Part shown: positions 10,207 to 22,788 of the stretch, piece by piece
Layout: each line of letters opens with the position of its first letter
Numbering within the stretch: position 1 is the stretch's first letter
Source: Neurospora tetraspora
Taxonomy: Eukaryota > Ascomycota > Sordariomycetes > Sordariales > Sordariaceae
DNA: 64,000 nucleotides
Assembly: GCF_033439725.1 (NCBI RefSeq)
Contig: NW_026944387.1
Span: 1,240,001 to 1,304,000, forward strand
Reading direction: 5' to 3'
Made by a program: the position numbers and the translations under genes
Notes under the pieces: model-generated
Told to the model about the DNA's origin: nothing
The model's database searches: none
Seen by the model: the letters and a program-made list of their open reading frames with translations, nothing else

Positions 10207-13200
10207 GATGGATTTTGCTGCTGTGGAACAATGGAGACTCTGAAGGTTGCGCGGATCCGATAGACATGCGGTTTCCGGGTTCCAGGGCGCAAAACTCCAA
10301 GCAGACCCAGGCCTTAAAGTCGAAAGGGCTGATCACCGGGAGAAAATCATGAGAAGTGAGGCTTGGTCGGTGTGCAGTCGGTGCGGCGGTGAAGAGGGTT
10401 TTTCGTGTTGGAGGAAAGCTCGGTAGAAAATACTGCTTCTTTTTTTTCACTCAAAAGGTTTGCGTCAAGAGCTGCAATTCCGGGATCCAGCAGCAATAAG
10501 TCGTCGAAGTTGGTCAGTGGTGAAAAGAGGCGTCCCGGCAATTCCGACCCAGGCAGGCGGTCATCTCTTGGGTGCAAGGGACAGCCTGACAGTGAAGCAA
10601 AAACAAACGAAAGGGAAATAGGATCGGGTATGTACGTCAGTGGTGTGGGAGAGGCAGAAAATATGAGGAATGAGGTCCGAGAAGTCTGCTCCGTGTCCTC
10701 CTTTTTTCCTTGGGAGCATGCGCAAAATCGCTGTCCTGGCCCCGGGAATGGCAGTGGGACAGGATCCCCGGTAGCGTTAACGGTTTTGAAGTTTGGGGGC
10801 TCCACCGAGAATGATGCTCCAAAATTGTCCAAAACGTGGCTCCCTTTGTGGTACCGGGGTGGTGGTGGAAGGGAGATATCTCACCAGGCTCACCCCCTGG
10901 TCGGCTAGGAAACATGCGTACTGTGTACTCTTGGCGATCGAAAAGCGTAGTCCTCCAATATCTGCCATTAGAGATGACACAACCTCGAAGCATCTGGCAG
11001 TCTGGTAGCATCTCTCGAATGTCATTGGATCCCAACGAGGCAAAAGACCAAGCAGTGTAATACGCCGTGTGCCTTGGAACTTGGTGCCACGGGTGCCACC
11101 CTTTTGGTTATTCGTCGACAGCATTTTCCTGGAACGGCTGTTTGTGATGTTGAACGTGAACCTGCAGAAGTGAGCTGCACAGAAGGAGGACGGAAGCTCG
11201 AGGGATGGACGCCATTCGCGTTACACAGTACACGGGACTGAATGGGAATAGCGTCGAAGAGGATTGGGGTCACCCGCCGAGGCCCCTGGAGATTTGCTTC
11301 ATGGGTATTGCAGAGCTAGTCCCTGTATCTTTTTTTTTTCTCAAAGTCCTCCAGGGCTTTCAGAATCCGCTGACATAATGCCTTTTGTTTCTTTTTTTCT
11401 GATATTGCTCGAGCACCGAGCTTTTGGCTATGGCGTTGAAGCTGTTGAGACTTGCATGATGACAGCCAGAGTGGTGGTTTCACATCACCAACTCTCCAAA
11501 CACTTTGCCTTTATAAGATAGAACCCCGCAACAGAAAGCTGAACTCCAACTCTCCAAACACTTTGCCTTCACAAGATAGTGTAGAACCCCGCACAGAAAG
11601 CTGTTCCTATGCTCAAGCACCTGTGCAGTCTTGGCAAAGGGTGGTGAGTTGTGGTTTATACAACTTATTGGAATTTGGACCTCCCAAAACGAAACGAACC
11701 AAGACTTCATCGGCCTGCATCTGCACCAAATGAGAATATACAAGAAAACTGACTGTGGATTCAAACTCAGCGTACCTCGGACTATCGAGTGTTGTGGAGA
11801 TGTCTCTGTCAAAGATCCGCTTCCTGACAGAGGCTGCTGAGCATCTCTTGGCACTGTGATTAGGGTGAGGAGATATCATGGGATATACCTTGTTGCCGTC
11901 TTTGATGTGCTCCCAGCATTGCCAGTATCGTTCGAATCCGTCCAGCCGGTCTGATGAGTGTCTCATCGGCAACCTAGAGCGCCACCGGGGAATGGTGATA
12001 TCAAGCAACGCTGCAATGAAAGGTCTCGATGCGAGTTGATGGTGACTCTTTTCTGGTGGACCTGAGTGCTGATCACTAACAATTAATATCGTGACCCTGG
12101 AGGAAGATCCAGAGGACGGCGACCTCGTGGTGCAAGTGAACCAACAAGTGAAAAAGAAAGGAAAACAAGAAGATCTCGACATGAAGTTGACCAATGTGAT
12201 CGGGCACTGTCAGACACGCGAGGTTGACGCGAGCTCTTGGTGTTCTAAAAGGAGATGAGCCGTGTTTAAACGCGATCCAGATGGCCGCCTGGGAGAATGG
12301 AGAATTTTAGGTAGATTTCCTTCAGGCGACTTCTGCACCTGGGGCAGGCTCAACCCCGCTGTGATGTCACTGAAGCAGTGGTGCTTAAACTCCGAATCTT
12401 TCGGCCGATGTTGTTCCCGTCAGGGGCAGTCCAGGTCCCTCGCTGTTTATGCCAGGGGCAGCCACATCCCGTTCTCCAACTCAATGCCAAGATGGAGGAA
12501 GCTCATCTCGACTCGCCTTCAAACTGATTTTGTGCGCGATCATTCCGCATCGTGGAGCCAGGGTAATCTCCAGCTTTAAGCTGTGAAGAAATCGGCGATT
12601 TTGAATCGCATGCGAGGATGAAAAAGAAAACATGCTGAAGAAGCAACAAGCAACTTGAACTGCAGTGCCGTGATGAAGGAGGCTTGAAGAAAGTGCACTA
12701 ACAATTAGCAAGGGCCACCTGTAAACACACGCCTGCGACTGGCCCGTTCGGCGCTCTCTTTGCATCGGGCTCTCTCAGTGCCGGCCAGATGCCGCAGTCC
12801 AGTCCGGCCGGCATCTCGGACAGTGCCCGTGCGTTGTTGATTTCACCGTCCTCTGAACACCAGCCATAGCCATCACAAACATCTCATCAACTATATGCGG
12901 CCAGATGAAGATCGAGTCCAAAAAGAGGCTGAAAATCCAAGATTAACATCACACCAACCTTCTTCAAGATCATGACTTTTTGTACGCAGCAATCGCAGCG
13001 TCGCATCGGGCCCTAGTCTAGTCCTCATCAAAAGTCACAGCACTGACCAACATTCGCACGCTGACTTTGATCCACCACCACATCCACCACCACCCTCGCT
13101 CGCTAGGTCTGTTTCTGGTTCCTTGCATGAAACAAATGTCCCCGTGTTCTCCCAAAACAAGCGATACGACAACAAAATCCTGAAGCCCAAGATTACCGAG

Positions 13201-15907
13201 AGCACCGCCAGCGACCTTGTCCACTCTGACACCCTAGAGGGAGGTCTGTGTTGGTTTCAGACCGGACAAAGTAGAGGTATTCGTCACCGTCAGCCTCCTC
13301 CGGCTTTTATCAAACTTCAATGATACGACCTCGAATTATAAGATCACCACCAGGCCTCCTTTGACACAATCATTCAGCATACGAGCCCCTGGTACTCTTC
13401 ATAGGAAACTGAGAGCACGGACCGATTTCGCCCTACAGTTCCTGCTGGACTCATGCTCAACGAGCTGCCTACCTTGTCGCGACTAGGGCCGGTAGCTACC
13501 GAAATGAGCTGGGTCAGCTTCGGCCTTTGACACGATCCATCCATTGCACCCAGACAGCCCCATGCTCATTATATATCTGCATCCAACCGCATGGATGGCA
13601 TGTCGACATCCGCACCCTCTCTTGAGGTTACTATCTGTAAGTGGAAGCTCATGTGTTGGATCGTCAGCTCTACAATATACGGGAGACCATCTCACCTCAT
13701 CGGGCGCTCGCCATGTACAACCTCTCAACCATCGTAGGCTGATACTCCACCAGTCTCCCTTTGATCTTGCCTCCTTCTAGCTTTGAACATAAGCGACCCT
13801 TCGCGTATGTCCTCTTTTCTTCTCCTTCCCCTCTTCCTCCCACAAAGCTATTTTCAGTGCTCAAGTGGATAGACAACAGCTCCTTCAAATCCAGACCGAT
13901 GCGGAAATGCAGAGGGGTGGACCGTGAGATTGTGATAACCCAAAAGCCCCTGTTTCGGTATCAGGGTTACCAACACCATCAACACGTTTTGGACGTCTGG
14001 AGGAGGACGATCGGCGGTTGACTACCAGATCACGAAACGATGGACGGGGTTTATATAATCGTTAATTCGTCCGGGAATTTTACACTCCGGGGTTCAACAC
14101 GCGTCAGTCGCGCACAAAATCGCGAAACGAAATCGAGCATCGTATCCGATATGCTCAGGGGCAGCCAAGGGCTACCGGTACTAACAAAAAATGGTGAGGC
14201 TCGCAGCCAAAGCTGTTAAGAAGAGTTTAATATTAAACTCCCCATTCTTGACCCACCCGTTCATGGGGTTCGGTTCCGCCATACCGGATCCGACTTGGCG
14301 TCGTTGTTGACTCCGAATTGGCCGGGCCGCCTTCTCCACCTTTTCGGCTCCGTGGTAGCCCAGAACGGCCCCGCTCTTCCCGGCGACCTCGCTCCCGTCC
14401 CTCTTCAGACCCGGGGCTTTCTCCCTGTTCCTCCACTTCCCCGCATTGCAAGCAGTCTGGTTTCAACATCGGCCACTGTTCCCCATTCACCCCAATATCC
14501 AATTTCCAAAATCACCGCAACTCAACCCTCTTTTCTCCCTAGCGCATCGCGACATCAACCCATCTGCAATGCTCTGCGACGCTCTGCAACCATAGGGCTG
14601 TCGATCGCCAACACCCGTTCAGGCAGCTTGACCGCACATTGGCCGATGTGTAGCATATGCAATCTTGGGCCCCTTGGCATCTGGGGACAAGTTAATTTCT
14701 CGAGATGTCTCAAGTGTATTTTGGATGGGAATAAGACGGCTGAGATGTTATGGGAGCGATAGAGGCTTGTCGAACATGATAAAGTTCGACAGTCTCCCCT
14801 CCTGCCAGCATCTGTCATAAACACAACAATCGCGAGTCAAGCGACTTCCGATTACAAGTCCATTTCATCCCTCATCCAAGTGGAATACAGTGAGTGACCA
14901 CTGAGTCGGGGTCTCTCCAACCCATTGCCCTATCTCCCACCATTCCATACTATCTTCACCTCTTCCAGGCTTTCATCTCCGAGCAACGAGAACTCCTCAG
15001 GTCATCTGATTAGGTTGCCAGTACGTAAAGTCAGACAACTTCCTAGTCGTTCCTATCGCCGGCTGTAGTCTACCACACTTCCTTGATATTCAAGGCAAGC
15101 AAGAGAATGTCTCCGATATCTCAATGGTCCGATCCACCGGCCTATCAGAGGTCCTCTCGGTCGGTCCCGTCCTCGACCTAGCCCTCTCAAAGACTCTTGG
15201 CCACTCCGACTCTGCCGTGTCTACCTTGTTACTTATACCTCTCAACCACAGGCTTCTGCTAGTCAGTCATCGGTATCAGTTCGATATCCGGTATCTGATC
15301 TGCCATCTCTCACGGGGCATCTAACCATCTGCACTAACGCGCGTACCTGCTGCTTTCTCTGCAGGCACTATTTGCTGGTAATTTGCTGGTTGTCCTGCTT
15401 CGTCCATGCGGCGTTACCTTGCGCCAAGCTTGTCCGTCTGCTAGCTCTTTATCCCCCTGGCAACATGTCTTCGCACCTGTCCATTCGGGAAGGTGAAGCA
15501 ACACCCAAGCAACACCACCATGGAGAACACGCCAACCATCTCGCCAATCAACGCGGCCGCCTGGGTCACCACGTTGCTGATTACAGCAAGTGGGACAGCG
15601 AGGTTTTGTAATTCCCCTGAATTGGTCAAGATCGCGATAAGCGGGTGTAACATCGCGGATGCTTGGTTTTGTTTTTCTCGCAACAAACCATCCAGGCATT
15701 TCGCGACTGGTCCCCACGTGTAGCATCCCTGGCCTCGGGTATCACTCAGAGAGATAGTAAATGTAACTGGGGAAATCTCTTTATAAGCTCAATGGGCTGC
15801 CCCCAGATCGACAATGGCCGAGTCAGAGAGAGAGAGAGAGAGCTTCAGTGGTTTGCCCTCCGGAAGTGTTCTCATCCTCCGTCACTCTTGAAACTCCATC
15901 CAACACG
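10207..15907. other. 5.7 kb gene-poor gap
   Basis: This lies upstream of both flanking genes, so it carries two promoters. Open frames of 105-193 codons (for example 11613-12194 minus and 14295-14762 plus) have no domains, no signal peptides and no matching splice structure. A 58-bp direct duplication sits at 11488-11605. An (AG)n run (about 15824-15842) lies just before the nuclease gene. Sequence near 14050-14170 is unusually rich in CGAAA and GCG words. No RNA gene was recognised. Confidence 0.5.
11488..11605. repeat. tandem direct duplication, about 58 bp unit
   Basis: The word CCAACTCTCCAAACACTTTG begins at 11488 and again at 11546. It is followed in both copies by TGCCTT, AAGATAG, GAACCCCGCA and ACAGAAAGCTG. 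Copy two has a three-base GTG insertion and lacks two bases. This looks like a recent local duplication in non-coding DNA. Confidence 0.8.
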
Positions 15908-18083
15908 ATGAAGGGCGCTCTCTGCTGGGCCGTTGCCGGCTTACAGCCTCTCCTCTCCGCGGCCTTGACCATCGCCGAGATCAACGGCAACAAGTTCATC
16001 TCGTCCTACAACGGCAAGACCGTCAGCGACGTCACCGGTCTCGTCACTGCCAAGTCCTCCGCCGGCATCTACATCCGCTCGACCACTCCCGATGACGACG
16101 AGGCCACTTCCGAGTCCATCTACGTCTTCAGCAGCACCATCGGCAAGACCGTCAACGTCGGCGACATCATCACCTTGGGCAGCGCCAAGGTGTCCGAGTA
16201 CAGGTCTTCCAACACGTACATGCACCTGACCGAGCTCACCAACCCCACCGGCATCACCGTCGTTTCCAGCAACAACACCGTGACTCCTCTCGTGATCGGC
16301 AAGGACACTCTCTCTCCTCCCACTGAGCAGTTCACCAGCCTGGACGGAGGTGACATCTACAGCGTCCCCAACGCTCAACAGAACATTTCCGCCGTCAACC
16401 CTGTCCTGAAGCCGGCCGAGTATGGCCTCGACTTCTGGGAGTCTCTCACCGGCGAGTTGGTCACCGTCAAGGCGCCCACCGCCCTCAAGATCCCCAGCAG
16501 CTACCGCGACACCTGGGTCATCGGCGACTGGAAGGTCACCGGCAAGAACGACGCCGGTTCTCTCACCATGAGCGCCAAGGGTAAATTACGCCTTTTCTTT
16601 TCTTTTCTTTACCTTTCCTCCCCATATTCTTTCTGACACACAGAACCCATGTATGTCTAACAACCTGCCAACTGCCTCAAAAAGACTCCAACCCCGAAAC
16701 AATCATCATCGGCGCGCCCCTCGACTCCACCAAAAACCCCACCACCACCAAGCTCGGCGACGCCCTCGAAGACATCACGGGCGTAGTCACCAACACCTTC
16801 GGCTTCTACACCATCCTGCCCCTGACCGCCCTCAAAATCAAGTCCCCCTCCCCGCTCTCCCCGCCCCCCACCACTCTCGTCTCCTCCAAATCCTGCAAGG
16901 GCCTAACAGTAGGCACCTACAACGTCGAGAACCTGGCGCCCACATCCGCCCACATGCCCAAGGTCGCCTCGCAAATCGTCACCTACCTTAAAAGCCCGGA
17001 CCTGCTGTTCATCCAGGAAGTCCAAGACGACGACGGCGCCACGGACGACGGCGTCGTGTCAGCTAACAAGACTCTCACCACTTTGATTTCGGCGATCAAA
17101 TCCGCCGGTGGACCGCAGTATGACTACGTCACCATCTCCCCATTAAATGACGAAGACGGCGGCCAGCCAGGTGGAAACATCCGTACTGCTTACTTGTACA
17201 ACCCGTCCATGCTCAGTCTCAAAAACGGCGCCACCGCTGGGTCCAGCACGGATGCGAACGAGGTTATTGTTGATGCTGAAACCGGCCAGCCGAGCCTCAA
17301 GTTCAACCCGGGCCGCGTGGACCCCTCCAACGCAGCATGGGAAGCTACGCGCAAGCCGTTGGCGGCGGAGTGGATTGCCAAAGACGGGAAGAAGTCGTTT
17401 TTCACGGTGAATGTGCATATGAGCTCCAAGGGCGGCGGGTCAAGTGTGCATGGCGATGTGAGGCCGCCGGTTAATGGCGGGGTGGAGAAGAGGACTGAGC
17501 AGGCTGAGATTACTGCTGTAAGTGAAGTGACATGACATATCTGTTGGGTTGGGGTGTTGTGTTGTGGGTTGGTGAAGAAATGATGATGCCTAGAAAAAGA
17601 TGCTGACACTGAGAAACAAAACAAAAACAGTCCTTCATCTCCAAGATCCTCAAAGCCGATCCCGCCGCCCGCGTCATCGCCGCCGGTGACTTCAACGAGT
17701 TCGCCTTCGTCAAGCCTTTGACTACTTTTGCTTCGGTGTCGGGGCTGAAGGAGCTTGATGAGGCTTTGAACACTCCTGTTGAGAACCGGTATACTTAGTA
17801 AGTTTCATGTCCCCTGTTTTTCTTCGTCGTCACACACACACACACTTTCTTCTAGATTACTAACAGACCAAACCAACGCAATAGCTCCTACGACATGAAC
17901 GCCCAAGCCCTTGACCACATGTACATCTCCCCTGTTCTTGCCTCCTCCAAGAGCAAGTTCCAGCACATCCACGTTAGCTCGTGGGTGACTGCTTCTGCTG
18001 TCGTTTCGGACCACGATCCTAGCGTTGCGCTGTTCGATGTGTGCGGATGCGCGGACTCGCAGAAGAGGGTTCATAAGCTTTAA
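15908..18083 (+). CDS. secreted endonuclease/exonuclease/phosphatase-fold nuclease
   Basis: Four exons, 15908-16580, 16685-17517, 17631-17797 and 17885-18083 (introns of 104, 113 and 87 nt), give 623 aa. Residues 1-18 are a signal peptide (MKGALCWAVAGLQPLLSA). Residues 20-220 form an OB-like N-terminal region (LTIAEINGNKF...), as in ExeM/NucH-type extracellular nucleases. The catalytic domain starts near 298 with LTVGTYNVENLA, then LFIQEVQDDD (metal-binding Glu near 332), VNVHMSSKGGG, GDFNEF near 521-526 and the terminal SDHDP near 599-603. All core residues of the fold are present. It probably degrades extracellular DNA to scavenge phosphate or nucleosides; phosphodiesterase action on another substrate is possible. 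ATG 15908 is preferred to the upstream in-frame Met at 15848 because it begins the signal peptide. Confidence 0.9.
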
Positions 18084-18676
18084 GCAAGCTTGTGGGTATG
18101 TGATGTGACTTTGTCGGGCTTTCAGGTTCGATAAGTTTTGGATATAATCTTGATGATATAGCTTGTATGTAATGTAAAAATGAAATCAAATAAAAGAAGA
18201 GTGTCGATCCGTACTTGGTGAGGCGAGAGATGAGGTGTTCTGCGACATTTCATGATATGACTCAAATGGAACATCTGGTCAAAAGAAAACCAACGTTCTA
18301 TTTTTTTCCAACAACCGAAAAAATGACAAAGGCTATACCACGCCGCCAGAGCCAACGAACAACCTCTATCTAGTTGTAAGATTCGAATCTCTAATCCGAA
18401 GCCGTTTAAATGATGTGATGTGTAGTATATAGGGGGGTATCACTGTCCCTGGCGTTCTATGTAGCGCAGCGCGAATGGAAAAAAAAATGACGGATGACCA
18501 GATCATCAAGAAAACGCCCTCGCTTTTTCCCGTCGTTGTTCGTTCTTTTTGTTGTGGTTGTTGTTGTGAATCATTGTTGTAGTATCATTTCCGTTCCCGT
18601 CCATGGTATCGTTGACGAGTGTGTTGTTCTTTAAAACCCCATAAACCAAAACAGAAACGCCTTTTTAAGTGGTGAT
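18084..18676. other. intergenic between convergent genes
   Basis: This holds the 3' regions of the nuclease and of adenylosuccinate synthetase. It has AATAAAA-like words near 18185 and A/T-rich tracts suited to 3' processing. No gene was seen. Confidence 0.6.
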
Positions 18677-20489
18677 TTACTCCTTGATGGCGGAGGTCTT
18701 GCGGACAATCATGTCCTCACGCTTAGGGCCGGTGCCGATGTAGCAAATGGGGACGCCGACGAACTCCTCGATGAACTCGACGTAGGCGCGAGCCTCCTTG
18801 GGGAGATCGTACTACATATGGGTGGTTAGCAAAGCAGCAAAGACGGTGATGAAAGACTTGAGTCGGTAAAACTTACGTAGCTCTTGCAGTCAGTGATGGG
18901 CTTCTTCCAGCCGGGAAGCTCCTTGTAGACAACCTCAAGGGTGTCGAGGATGCCGAGGTCGGCAGGGAAGTACTCGACCTCCTCACCAGTCTGGGGGTCC
19001 TTGTAGGCGACGGCGACCTTGATGGTCTCGAAAGTGTCGAGGATATCGAGCTTGGTAAGGTTGAGGGCGGTGTAGTTGTTGATGGCGGTCGAGTACTTGA
19101 GGACGACGAGATCGAGCCAGCCGCAACGACGCTTGCGACCAGTGCTGACACCCCACTCGCGACCAATCTCCTGGAGCTTGGTGCCGGCCTCCTCGAGGTC
19201 CTCGGTCTTGAAGGGACCACCGCCGACACGAGTGGTCTGTTGTTACGGAAACGTCGGTTAGTAAATCTGACAATGACGTCATACCCTGAAGGGCTTCAAA
19301 GAATGCAAAGAAAAAAAACTCACGTAGGCCTTGACGACACCAATGATGTTGTCAATCTTGGTAGGGTTGATGGCAAGACCGGTGATGATACCACCAAGAC
19401 CGGTGTTGCTGGAGGTGACATAGGGGTAGGTGCCGTAGTCGATATCCAGCATGAGGGCGTTGGCACCCTCGATGAGGATCTTGTAGCCGCGGTCCTCGGC
19501 CTGCTTCATGTACTGGACGGCATCGACGGTGTAGCGGGCGAGCTTGACGCGGTACTCCTTGAAGCGGGCAATCTCGTCCTCGACATCGTACTTGAGGAGA
19601 TCACCGAATCTCTTCTTGTAGCCGGCGGCGAGTTGCCTGAGCTTGCGCTCAAAGATCTCCTCGTTGAAGATCTCGTGGATTCTGACACCGCTTCTCTGTA
19701 TGAGACATAGTCTTGTCAGCGCCTCTATCCTGGTTGTAGTGTGTGTCCGTGTCTTTTGGGGTTACCATACCGCCATCTTGGTGCTGTAAGAGGGACCGAT
19801 ACCACGGCCTGTGGTGCCGATCTTGCGGTCACCGAGCTCAACCTCCTCGAGGCCATCGACGGCAGCGTGAAGGTCGAAGTCGACGTGGCAGCGGTCGGAG
19901 ACGAGGATACGGTTGTGGACATCGGTGAGGCCCTTCGTCTCGAGCTTGCTGAGCTCGCTGAAGAAGCTGGGGACGTGGAAGACAACAGAGGAACCGATCA
20001 GGTTCATGCAGTTGGGGTTGACGAGACCGGAGGGGAGAAGGTGGAAGTCGTACTCGACGCCATTGGCGACTGTCACACGGCGGTAATGTCAGTTATCTTT
20101 GCGGTTGGCGCACATTGTGTCCCCGGAGCACCGAGGCGCATCAGGGACCTGAAGCCATCAAGGGACACGTACCGATGGAGTGACCAGCGTTGTGGCCGCC
20201 AGCGGCTCTGGCGCAGATCTGGGCCTTGGGGCAGAGGATGTCGGTAAGCTTTCCTGTACGCCGGGTAGGTCAGTCATTGTGTTGGAGAGGTATATCGGTG
20301 GTATAGGTCGAGATCGGGGACGTGTATCGATGTGTGTAATGTGTGACTGGTATCGCCATGTGTGTATCGTACCTTTACCCTCGTCGCTATAACAACACAA
20401 CAACAACAAACGGTCAGTTATGTCCGACATGCAGAGAACAGAAGTGGATTCACTTACCCCCACTGGGAACCAAGAATGATAGTGGCCAT
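18677..20489 (-). CDS. ADE12: adenylosuccinate synthetase
   Basis: Seven exons (20489-20458, 20386-20373, 20253-20173, 20069-19771, 19695-19324, 19236-18877, 18811-18677) give 430 aa, the usual length. It catalyses GTP-dependent joining of IMP and aspartate, the first step from IMP to AMP, in the cytosol. The start [10 protein letters not shown] runs through two splices into the P-loop [46 protein letters not shown] and [12 protein letters not shown] follow, and the end [19 protein letters not shown] is typical of fungal enzymes. Exon 2 is only 14 nt (C GAC GAG GGT AAA G) and codes for part of the P-loop; it is needed to keep the motif. Introns are 71, 119, 103, 75, 87 and 65 nt. The symbol is the yeast name for the orthologue. 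Confidence 0.96.
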
Positions 20490-21353
20490 CTTGATGGATT
20501 AGGATAAACAAACAGAAGCTGTTTTGAAAGAAGTGGTATGATAGTATTAGCACCTTTAGGTCGCCCTCAAGGTACGGAACGGAGTTCAAACGACGAAACC
20601 GAAAGACGAGCGGGAAAGAGAAATGGCGCGGTGGGCGGACCGGCTTAAAGTCTAGAAAAGGCCCTCGCCCACTTGCAAAAGATTTCAATTGCGGGGGCGG
20701 GGTTCTTCCTTTGCGCCGTTCAGGCGCTCCCGCAGGAAGTGAAATTGTGCAATCGGGGTTCTTATCGGAGGCGGTCACCTTGACTCACATCGCTTGACAG
20801 TTGACTCGTCCCGTCCCACCTGCATGTCCACTGTCAGGGCTGAAGCACATGTTAGTGCGGTGTTTGGATGGCGCAAAGGGGTGAGGTGATTCCATGTGGA
20901 CACAACATTGATAATTGTGAGGGGCAATTCTCAATTGCATTGAATTAATGTTACTCAAGGAATTCTCTTCCAATGCCAACTTCAACTCTTATTCGGATGA
21001 GCCATTGCGCCAGATGTCATCCTTTCCCCCAAACCCCTAACGCCCTAACAATAAAAATAGACCGACACTAAGCACGTCCACATGCCCAAGGTAAGGGACC
21101 CACGTCTCCGGTACAGGAGGTGGAGTTGCATGTATGAGAGAGATATGATTGGCCAATTGCTGACCTTGACGGTGCCCAATGATTCTCATCCCAAGTTTAA
21201 CACTTTCCCATACTTCCTCTTTGTCCACGTCGAGGGTTCGAGATTGACATGATGCATTACTGAGGTGTTCTGGCCTTTAACTGTTTGTCAGACCTTGCTT
21301 TGCCCAGTTGTGTATCGAGCACCACGATGAGCTAGTACCGAGGTTGTTTTGGT
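20490..21353. other. intergenic, promoter of the synthetase
   Basis: This holds the 5' region of adenylosuccinate synthetase and, further right, the 3' region of the DUF3716 gene. A frame over 20158-20778 on the minus strand overlaps the real first exons and is a shadow. No other element was seen. Confidence 0.55.
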
Positions 21354-22788
21354 TCAAGGGCGGGGTACAGAGTATGACTGCTCTCTCTTGTCCAACCTGT
21401 CCAGCAAGACCTTGTTCATGGCGAGCAATCGTGTGTTCAAGTCTTCCTGCCACTCGACCAAGTTCCCATGAGTAGCCCTGAGTTTATCCGTCGACATCTT
21501 TCTGTATCTTGTCTCCCAGGCCGTGACTTTGTTCACACTACCGTCTGGGCGTGGTAGGATCGGAGCTTCGCCGTTTCTCTGGTGGACGATTTGGGCCTCA
21601 ATGTGTGGATAGTCCGAAGAAGGTGTATAAGCCGGAGAAGCGGATGAGATGGATGCGAGGAATGCCGGATGAACTTGGCCGGTATTCCCAAGCTGCTGCC
21701 CATGCTGCATCGGCTGTCCTTCTGGTGGTGGCGGTGGGGACATGAGCGAGGGATTTGATATCTGCGACCTCGGTTCGTATGATTCTTTTGGCTGTTTCTT
21801 GAGCTTTCCAACTGCCCCTGGGTTGCGAAAACTGCACAACGAACCCTGGCGGCCATACCAGCAGTTGGCACAGGCACCACCCGTTAGTTTAGCCTCTTCT
21901 GGGTCTGCGAATACCACACAGCCAACGAAGGTTCCGCCCACATAACGCTTCTTAATTACGACTCCTTTGCAGCGTGCGCAAGCCTGCTCGTCTGGCACCA
22001 TATGGCCTGTCGCTTGCAAGAAATAGGCGCTGAAGTTGTCCGGTTTATTGTCCACAAAAGGTTTCTCGAGAATCGGCATTCGTTTTATGGGACGCTCAGC
22101 CAAATGTCGAGCAATGGGCGCAAGGTGATGGGGCAGCTTAAAATTTGGTAGAGCGTGCGGGAATAACTCGACAGGCGCTGGCGTTATACGTCAGTATGCT
22201 GATGACATATGAAGGAGTTGTTACTCACTCATGCCCACAAGATCTGGATGTAGAGGATATTTATCTGCGGAAGGATCACGAGGTGTCCAAGGGGAGATGC
22301 CTTCTGACACTACAAATCTTCCTGACGCGGAATGGCTAGGGTAAGAACCACTTCCTATTTCAGATGTCACTTGGTTAGACGGGGCCGAGCTCAGCGGTCC
22401 AGAGGAGAGGATGCTTACCTTGGCCCTCTTCGTCTTCCTCCTCGTCCTCTTCATCCTCCTCAGAGCTTGAATATTCCTCTTCTTCATCAGATTCTTCTTC
22501 ATCTTGGACCTCTTTTCCTTGATCAAGTCTCGGATACTTTGCGACGTGATCATTTGTGAGGTCATCCGCTGGTCCTCTTTTGGCGTTGTTGATGAGCTTG
22601 CCTGTGACATGGTTCCCGGATGTTCCAGAATTCTGAGCAGTCAAGCGCGAGGCCAGGACACCCATTGCACTTTCCCGTAGCAGCTGAAGTGAGTCGGATT
22701 CTGGAGCGGCCTCATGAACTGAACCTGAGTCCGAGGCCTCTTCCTCGGAGGAGCTCTCATCGGACCTTTGCGATAGCGGCGGCGGCAT
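21354..22788 (-). CDS. DUF3716-type zinc-binding protein
   Basis: Three exons, 22788-22419, 22354-22229 and 22177-21354 (introns 64 and 51 nt), give 439 aa. The N-terminal third is acidic and Ser/Glu-rich, with a run of alternating Glu/Asp near 105-120. The C-terminal half holds the DUF3716 module: ACARCKG (Cys 232 and 235), GTFVGCVVF (Cys 252), GGACANCWYG (Cys 268 and 271) and SLCSFR (Cys 280), a pattern that should bind metal. The C-terminus has a helical, possibly coiled segment (LVEWQEDLNTRLLAMNKVLL). DUF3716 proteins are common in filamentous ascomycetes, often in many copies, with no proven role; a nuclear or chromatin role is a guess from the acidic region and Cys cluster. Both splices keep the frame and join LVGM to TPVELFPHALPNF. 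Confidence 0.8.

Noticed and set aside
11613-12194. 193-codon minus-strand frame
   Set aside because: It has no domain, signal or splice support, and is surrounded by similar overlapping frames in a gene-free gap. Possible but unsupported.
14295-14762. 155-codon plus-strand frame
   Set aside because: It is Pro/Ser/Arg-rich with an overlapping frame of similar length on both strands and no recognisable motif.
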